Positions 58,921-64,000 of a stretch of DNA of 64,000 nucleotides are shown piece after piece. The position numbers and the translations under genes were made by a program. Source of the DNA: Enterobacteriaceae bacterium B14 (GTDB lineage: Bacteria > Pseudomonadota > Gammaproteobacteria > Enterobacterales > Enterobacteriaceae); contig DF158887.1 in assembly GCA_000307305.1 (NCBI GenBank), positions 62,001 to 126,000 on the forward strand. Direction: 5' to 3'. Position 1 is the first letter of the stretch, and each line of letters starts with the position of its first letter. The notes beneath the pieces were generated by a model. The model did not search any database and was not told the origin of the DNA. It worked only from the letters and a program-made list of their open reading frames with translations.

Positions 58921-60246
58921 TTAGCTCTGCTTTGACTCTGACATGACACGCCCTGGAGCAACCCTGTCCCAAAAGATAGCCAGAAGCAATACCAAAATTG
59001 ATGGTGGTAACCAAGCAAGCCCTTGCTCAACCAACGGCATATGATTAGACCACTCAGGCAGAATCGCTTTAAAGTCTGAGCCTTTAATCGCGTCAATAAT
59101 CCCGAACACCAAACTTACCGCCATCGCCGGAGCAACAATACGCGTAGGTGAACGCCAGTAGCGTAGCGTAAAGCTCGTCAATATTAAGACAATACATGGT
59201 GGGTAAATAGCGGTTAGAACGGGGATTGAAACCTTAATAAGGTAGCTCAAACCCAAGTTAGACATCACCATAGAGAACAGCGCAATAATCAACACCAGAG
59301 AACGATAAGAGAGTGGTACATATTCAGAGAAAAACTCACCACAAGCACACGTTAAGCCGACTGCCGTTACCATACAGGCGATAAATATTAGCAAGGCAAG
59401 AAAATCGCTGCCTACATTGCCGAACGCATACTGTACATAGGCATGCAAAATAGTCGCACCATTTTGCGCATGGGGTACCACAGTACCACTGGCATAACCC
59501 AACTTAAATAATCCTAAATAAATCAGCGTTAAACCGACCCCAGCAATTAAACCAGCCCAGATAGTATAACGAGTAAGATACTTAGCATCCGTAACACCGC
59601 GAGAACGTGCAGCATTAACAATAACGATGCCGAAAACCAGAGCGCCCAGCGTATCCATTGTCAGATAACCCTGCACAAACCCCGTAGAGACAGGTGCTTT
59701 CAGGTACTCTGCGGTGGCAGGAATATGCTCTCCCGCAGGCCATAAGACGGCAGCAACCCCCAAAATACCTAGTGCAATAATTTTCAGCGGTGCTAAAAAG
59801 CGCCCAACAGTATCCAGTAATTTGCCCGGATAGAGAGAAACAAGCATAACCAGCGCAAAGTAGATGAGGCTATAGAAAAACAGCGTCGTTGCCGTATCGC
59901 CAATCAAAGGCGCAATACCCACTTCAAACGATACTGTAGCCGTGCGAGGAATGGCGAATAAAGGCCCAACGCTTAAGTAGCAAACCATCGCCATTAATAC
60001 CCCTGCGCGCTTGCCAATCGGGGAGCTAAGAGAATCAATACCTCCCCCGACACGAGCTATCGCAATGATAGTAATAACAGGCAACCCTACAGCAGTAATC
60101 AAAAAGCCGATTGCGGCCCACCAAACTAATTCTCCGGCATACAGCCCAACAATAGGGGGAAATATAATATTGCCAGCCCCAACAAAAAGCGCAAAAGTCA
60201 TAAACCCTAGAGCAATAATATCTTTAAGTGTTAATTTGTTAGTCAT
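58921..60246 (-). CDS. brnQ: BrnQ, branched-chain amino acid symporter
   Basis: A 441-residue LIVCS-family transporter with about 12 membrane segments ([20 protein letters not shown] at the N terminus). It imports leucine, isoleucine and valine with sodium or protons. E. coli BrnQ is 439 residues. proY and malZ, which neighbour brnQ in E. coli, are absent here. A large hairpin lies upstream at 60340-60377. Confidence 0.95.
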   Translation of the reverse strand: MTNKLTLKDIIALGFMTFALFVGAGNIIFPPIVGLYAGELVWWAAIGFLITAVGLPVITIIAIARVGGGIDSLSSPIGKRAGVLMAMVCYLSVGPLFAIPRTATVSFEVGIAPLIGDTATTLFFYSLIYFALVMLVSLYPGKLLDTVGRFLAPLKIIALGILGVAAVLWPAGEHIPATAEYLKAPVSTGFVQGYLTMDTLGALVFGIVIVNAARSRGVTDAKYLTRYTIWAGLIAGVGLTLIYLGLFKLGYASGTVVPHAQNGATILHAYVQYAFGNVGSDFLALLIFIACMVTAVGLTCACGEFFSEYVPLSYRSLVLIIALFSMVMSNLGLSYLIKVSIPVLTAIYPPCIVLILTSFTLRYWRSPTRIVAPAMAVSLVFGIIDAIKGSDFKAILPEWSNHMPLVEQGLAWLPPSILVLLLAIFWDRVAPGRVMSESKQS

Positions 60247-60663
60247 AATGATGTGTCATAAAAATATACAGTGTTATTGAAAAATAAGTCGCATAACCTC
60301 AATTACCACCTCTATCTCTCGCTGTATCTTATGCAACGTATTAATTAACCACTGGAATGAGCCACTGGTTAATTAATAGATTTAGGATATCGGAAATGAC
60401 AGAGACCAAGACAGAGGCTTCAGCATGAACTTGAACGGGTGCAAGTAAACACTTTTATGCCTATAGAGTACAAGTGTGATAAGGAATTGCGGTATATATC
60501 ACTGTAAAAATAGCTCGTAACAACCATAAAACGCCAAAAACATCAGCATCAATAACCTTTTAATTTGGTTGCAATTCATACAGCTATTGTAAAAGAACCC
60601 ACCTTTAAGCACTTATTCACGCCACACCATTGATACAAAATCATCAATGTCAAAAGTGCCTGC
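60247..60663. other. 417-bp gap upstream of brnQ
   Basis: No gene is recognisable. It holds the long hairpin described at 60340-60377 and presumably the brnQ promoter. The segment before the cyclase gene (60560-60660) shows no clear terminator. Confidence 0.4.
60340..60377. promoter_or_regulatory. Long AT-rich hairpin upstream of brnQ
   Basis: ATTAATTAACCA (60340-60351) and TGGTTAATTAAT (60366-60377) are perfect 12-bp inverted repeats; the loop also contains TGG/CCA. Neither strand has a T tract after it. It is about 95-130 bases upstream of the brnQ ATG and could be an operator or leader structure. Confidence 0.45.
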
Positions 60664-61998
60664 TTATACCTTAACCAATGAAACGACACGGCGCCTTCCT
60701 GACTCTTTTGCTTGATACAGTAATTGATCCGCTTGCTCAATAAGGGATAACAGCGTCTCATCACCAAGACTATTCACCGTTAGAGCACCGATGCTGATAC
60801 TCACCTGCCACAGTTCATCGCTATTTTCACTGTGAACACGCATCATTCCATTGAGTATTCCCGTAGAAATACGCTGTGCAATATCTCCTCCGGCATTAGG
60901 AAGCAACGCAAGGAACTCTTCACCACCAAAACGGGCGCAGAGGTCAACACCGCTGCGTGTATTGCCATTAATGATGGAAGCCACCTGCCGGATACATTCA
61001 TCTCCAGAGAGGTGCCCGAAGGTGTCATTGAATTGTTTGAAATGGTCAATATCCAGAACCAAAATGGATAGAGGAGCTGAACCATGCCGCATTTGGGACA
61101 ATATGATATTAGCTTTGTGATAAAACGCCTGTTTATTAAGCAGGTTAGTCATTGGATCTGTTTCATTCTCAACGACGAGAACTTGATTACGATGATGCAT
61201 ATCTTCAAAAATCATTACCGCCTGTTTAGTAATATAAAGAGGTAAACATAGGGCACCTGCAACATCAAAAAAACGTGAAAGATACCAAGTCCAATAATTA
61301 ACTGCATAAAATGAGGGAGAAATAACGATACCCATTGACGCAAATAATGTTGAAAGAGCGAGAAACATATAAAGCTGGGTGCCCTTCTCCATCCATACAA
61401 CAATATAAAGTGATATAGCCAAATAAACTAAAGAGAGAAGAAAATAGAATTGATGTGAATAAGCCTGCTCAATAGTTAATAGCCACGTAGCAAAGGTGTT
61501 GTAATGATAACTCAGTATCCAAACTAACGCAGGAATAAAAATAAGCGCTAATAATATAAATTTCGCCTTCCTATTAAAGTTATTCATCAACCAATTAGGC
61601 GTCTTATTCTCCACTCTCAATGCCAATATAAGCATGAAGGGATACATTATTCTGTCACAAACCCAAAGCCACTCAAATTCAATAGTGATTTTGATAAAAT
61701 TGTAATAGGCACCTAGAGAAAAGCAGACATAGAGAATACACGCTAACCCAATGAAAAGCTGCGCTCCCCCGACAATGGCATAGGAAGGCCGAGGCCGAAT
61801 TTTAGAAAGCGTAAAAAGCATATAGCCAGAGAAGAGGTAGCACAGAAAAATGCAGGTGATATATACAACATGAAATTGAGGTACGATAAAGCGTTCCAAT
61901 GGATAGAACGCAGCTGCAATCGAGGCGCAAAATGCCAACGAATACAGGAAGAGATAGACTATTAAATAATTAACGCCTTGCCGAGTGATTCTGTACAT
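60664..61998 (-). CDS. Membrane-bound diguanylate cyclase (MASE4-like + GGDEF)
   Basis: A 444-residue protein with about eight membrane segments in the first 270 residues (LIVYLFLYSLAFCASIAAAF onward), resembling the MASE4 sensor of E. coli DgcT (YcdT). A C-terminal GGDEF domain has the active motif RFGGEEFLALL and the metal aspartate in LVLDIDHFKQFND. It should make cyclic-di-GMP. A canonical RxxD inhibitory site is not seen (RSGVD instead). It begins 43 bases after the stop of an EAL-domain gene, so the two are probably one operon with opposite activities. Confidence 0.88.
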   Translation of the reverse strand: MYRITRQGVNYLIVYLFLYSLAFCASIAAAFYPLERFIVPQFHVVYITCIFLCYLFSGYMLFTLSKIRPRPSYAIVGGAQLFIGLACILYVCFSLGAYYNFIKITIEFEWLWVCDRIMYPFMLILALRVENKTPNWLMNNFNRKAKFILLALIFIPALVWILSYHYNTFATWLLTIEQAYSHQFYFLLSLVYLAISLYIVVWMEKGTQLYMFLALSTLFASMGIVISPSFYAVNYWTWYLSRFFDVAGALCLPLYITKQAVMIFEDMHHRNQVLVVENETDPMTNLLNKQAFYHKANIILSQMRHGSAPLSILVLDIDHFKQFNDTFGHLSGDECIRQVASIINGNTRSGVDLCARFGGEEFLALLPNAGGDIAQRISTGILNGMMRVHSENSDELWQVSISIGALTVNSLGDETLLSLIEQADQLLYQAKESGRRRVVSLVKV

Positions 61999-62041
61999 TG
62001 CAATAACCTACTCTCTTCCTCTATCGATAGAGTGCGCATTT

Positions 62042-64000
62042 TTATAATTCACTTAATCGTTGTGGACGCCCCGTTAAATAACCTTGCAAATAATCAACGC
62101 CCAGTTTTTTGAGTGCAGCTTTTTGCTCTTCAGTCTCCACAAACTCTGCTACCACTGTCATATTCTTTAATCTGGCGACTTGGCACATAGACTCAACAAT
62201 ATGATAGTCCACTTTACTATCTAATAAATGAGTAATAAAGCTGCCATCTATCTTTAGAATATCTGCTTGAAACGCTTTTAAGCGATTATAGCTGGCATAG
62301 CCTGTGCCAAAATCATCAATAGCAATTCGGCATCCCCAATTTCTTAATTGTACAAGAGTCAACAGAGCTTGAGAGCTGTCTTGTAGCAAATGAGATTCTG
62401 TCACCTCTAATACGAGCTGGTAAGATTCAATGCGATAATTTGCCATTAATAGCGTCACATCATTGAGCAATGAGGGGCGGCAAATCGATTCAGGTGAAAG
62501 ATTGACGGCTAAACGTAAACTCGGCAAACGCTCTCTGTGTTCATCCATAAACTGCATCGTTTTCTTGAGAACCCAGATGTCTAAATCATACGACAACCCA
62601 AACTCATGCACGATAGGCAAAAACTCGTTAGGCGAGATAAGCTCCCCCGTTTCCCCTACCAAGCGGCATAACACCTCATAATAACGATCGCCGCGAAACC
62701 CGACGATAGGCTGTACCATCAAGACAAAATTATCATCGTCCAACGCATGTTGAACCTTCTGCAGTAACACAACCTTAGACTGAATATGCAATTGCAGCTG
62801 CTCATAATTTAAATGAGCACCTTGTGGAATACCTTTGCTTAAAGACTCCTCAGCGATAGTACTCAGCTCACCGAGTAGCGAGTTCAAATGCTTAACTGGC
62901 GACTTAACCGAGCTGTACCCTAAACCATAGTGTGGATGTATTGGCATCCCATTCCATCTAAGCCGGAACTGACGTAGCTTTTGTTCAACTGCAATGAGCG
63001 TTTGCTCTGATGCTTCAGGGTTTAAACGTATGACCAAATCGTACTCAGGAAGTTGGTACAGTCTCTCATCATCGCCAAGAATCGGCTGTAGCACTTCTGC
63101 AATGTTTTGTTTAAATTCAATTCGCCACTGAATGCCATAAGCACGGCTCAGCACATCGAGATTCGCCATTCGAATAAAGCAGATCACCGACTCTTCATGC
63201 AGCGCTAAATCACGCGTCAACCAGCGTAAGTTGGGTAAACCAGTTACCGGATCAACCAGTGCTGAGTATCTCGTCTTACGGTGTATTATCCGTTGGCGAG
63301 AACTTATCGTTGCAACCAAAATAATGGTGATGGTGAACACGGTCAGCAGCGATATAGAAAATGTCAGACTTTGATAGAGATTGTCGGAATAAAGTAGCCC
63401 AGGATAATTTGTTAGCAAAACCCACAGCGTAATCGTCCAAACAATGCCCACAAGGATGAAACCAAATCTCATCGCGCCATATAACATGACAGGAAGCAAC
63501 AGAGACAGAGGGTAGTTACTCAGCAGAATATTTTGATCGTCATACTCATATGTCAGTAACTTAACCAATACGGATAGCGCCAAAAACCAAATGGCTAGCT
63601 CGGTTTTAGTGACACTCAGCGTAAACTCTCGTTTCATCCACTCAATCAAAATAAAGAAGAAACGTGGGCGTAGAGCAATGCGAACAAGATAATAGATGGG
63701 AGGTACCGCAGCGATGCATGCCAGCAACACGCCCTGATAATTCAGCAATGCCCTTAAGCTAAACCCCTGCCCCGGCAAAAGTCCCAATTTAGGCGGCAAC
63801 AATTCAAAATCAACACTGACCTGTACGCCACTAACAAAAAATACTGGTAAAACAATTATTAACCAAAATGCGCGTACTTTGGTCAGTCTTAATATGCCAT
63901 GATAAGAAGACCAACGCCGCCGCATCTGCATTCTATAACCAAACCAACACACTAAAAGAGAGAACAAGTACCACGTCGAAATAACCAATACAGAATCAAA
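62042..64000 (-). CDS. MASE1-type cyclic-di-GMP phosphodiesterase (PdeF-like), 5' end outside window
   Basis: The frame is open to the window edge, so the N terminus is missing; at least 652 residues are visible. Order: membrane region (first about 240 visible residues), a degenerate GGDEF domain (the GGDEF position reads roughly PEYDLV, so no cyclase activity), and a C-terminal EAL domain. Key EAL residues are present: YEVLCRL (EVL in place of EAL), LRLAVNLSPES, LEVTES, IDDFGTGYASY, LKIDGSF, VAEFVETEEQ and LQGYLTG. It should hydrolyse cyclic-di-GMP. The layout resembles E. coli PdeF (YfgF). Confidence 0.85.
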   Translation of the reverse strand, partial: FDSVLVISTWYLFSLLVCWFGYRMQMRRRWSSYHGILRLTKVRAFWLIIVLPVFFVSGVQVSVDFELLPPKLGLLPGQGFSLRALLNYQGVLLACIAAVPPIYYLVRIALRPRFFFILIEWMKREFTLSVTKTELAIWFLALSVLVKLLTYEYDDQNILLSNYPLSLLLPVMLYGAMRFGFILVGIVWTITLWVLLTNYPGLLYSDNLYQSLTFSISLLTVFTITIILVATISSRQRIIHRKTRYSALVDPVTGLPNLRWLTRDLALHEESVICFIRMANLDVLSRAYGIQWRIEFKQNIAEVLQPILGDDERLYQLPEYDLVIRLNPEASEQTLIAVEQKLRQFRLRWNGMPIHPHYGLGYSSVKSPVKHLNSLLGELSTIAEESLSKGIPQGAHLNYEQLQLHIQSKVVLLQKVQHALDDDNFVLMVQPIVGFRGDRYYEVLCRLVGETGELISPNEFLPIVHEFGLSYDLDIWVLKKTMQFMDEHRERLPSLRLAVNLSPESICRPSLLNDVTLLMANYRIESYQLVLEVTESHLLQDSSQALLTLVQLRNWGCRIAIDDFGTGYASYNRLKAFQADILKIDGSFITHLLDSKVDYHIVESMCQVARLKNMTVVAEFVETEEQKAALKKLGVDYLQGYLTGRPQRLSEL

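Overview
The window is a chromosomal segment of an Enterobacterales bacterium of moderate GC content. Most proteins are close to Escherichia coli orthologues, and the backbone follows the E. coli order from mdlB to brnQ: mdlB-mdlA-decR, cof, ybaE, queC, fadM, ybaV, ppiD, hupB, lon, clpX, clpP, tig, bolA, yajG, ampG, yajQ, panE, yajL, thiI, xseB-ispA-dxs, thiL, nusB, ribE, ribD, nrdR, secF-secD-yajC-tgt-queA, acpH, brnQ. The accessory genes differ from E. coli; Budviciaceae (Pragia, Budvicia or Limnobaculum) is a guess that I cannot prove from sequence alone.

Region by region: 1-9.3 kb holds a heterodimeric ABC exporter, the cysteine-responsive regulator DecR with a divergent cysteine desulfhydrase-type enzyme, cof, ybaE, queC and a LysR regulator. 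A small plus-strand ORF with its own terminator follows the LysR gene. 9.6-20 kb is a protein-quality-control block on the minus strand (PpiD, HU-beta, Lon, ClpX, ClpP, trigger factor, BolA). Most of its genes have clear intrinsic terminators, and the sigma-32 promoter of lon is recognisable. After yajG-ampG the usual cyoABCDE operon is missing. Its place (22.7-27.8 kb) holds a possible gene remnant, an orphan araD with a divergent FucR-like regulator, a Tat-exported transglutaminase-like protein followed by MerT- and MerP-like proteins, and an exported protein of unknown function. Between yajQ and panE is a ferric-siderophore uptake group (TonB receptor, periplasmic binding protein, PPOX-type flavoprotein).

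The most unusual part is 32.4-33.5 kb. A hairpin-rich GC-rich segment of about 220 bp lies between the flavoprotein gene and panE. Both flanking genes change abruptly, on the sides facing it, to codons ending in A or C on the plus strand. This strand-asymmetric pattern looks like a record of transition mutations on one strand, with the structured element as a possible focus. A hexanucleotide repeat that encodes serial stop codons sits at its edge.

From 33 to 45 kb the window carries panE-yajL, a YiiX-type hydrolase, thiI, the isoprenoid operon xseB-ispA-dxs, a membrane-protein gene broken at a T8 tract, and the thiamine/riboflavin/NrdR group. pgpA is absent from its usual place. 45.2-49.1 kb is a three-gene membrane-bound gluconate 2-dehydrogenase-type complex. 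The rest holds an alanine/glycine symporter, an AT-rich acyltransferase, the queA-tgt-yajC-secD-secF operon, acpH, a 2-Cys peroxiredoxin, brnQ, and a cyclic-di-GMP pair (MASE-GGDEF cyclase plus an EAL phosphodiesterase that runs off the window end). A family of short palindromic repeats with TATACTC/GAGTATA ends is scattered in several intergenic gaps. I saw no tRNA, rRNA, CRISPR array, insertion sequence or prophage.
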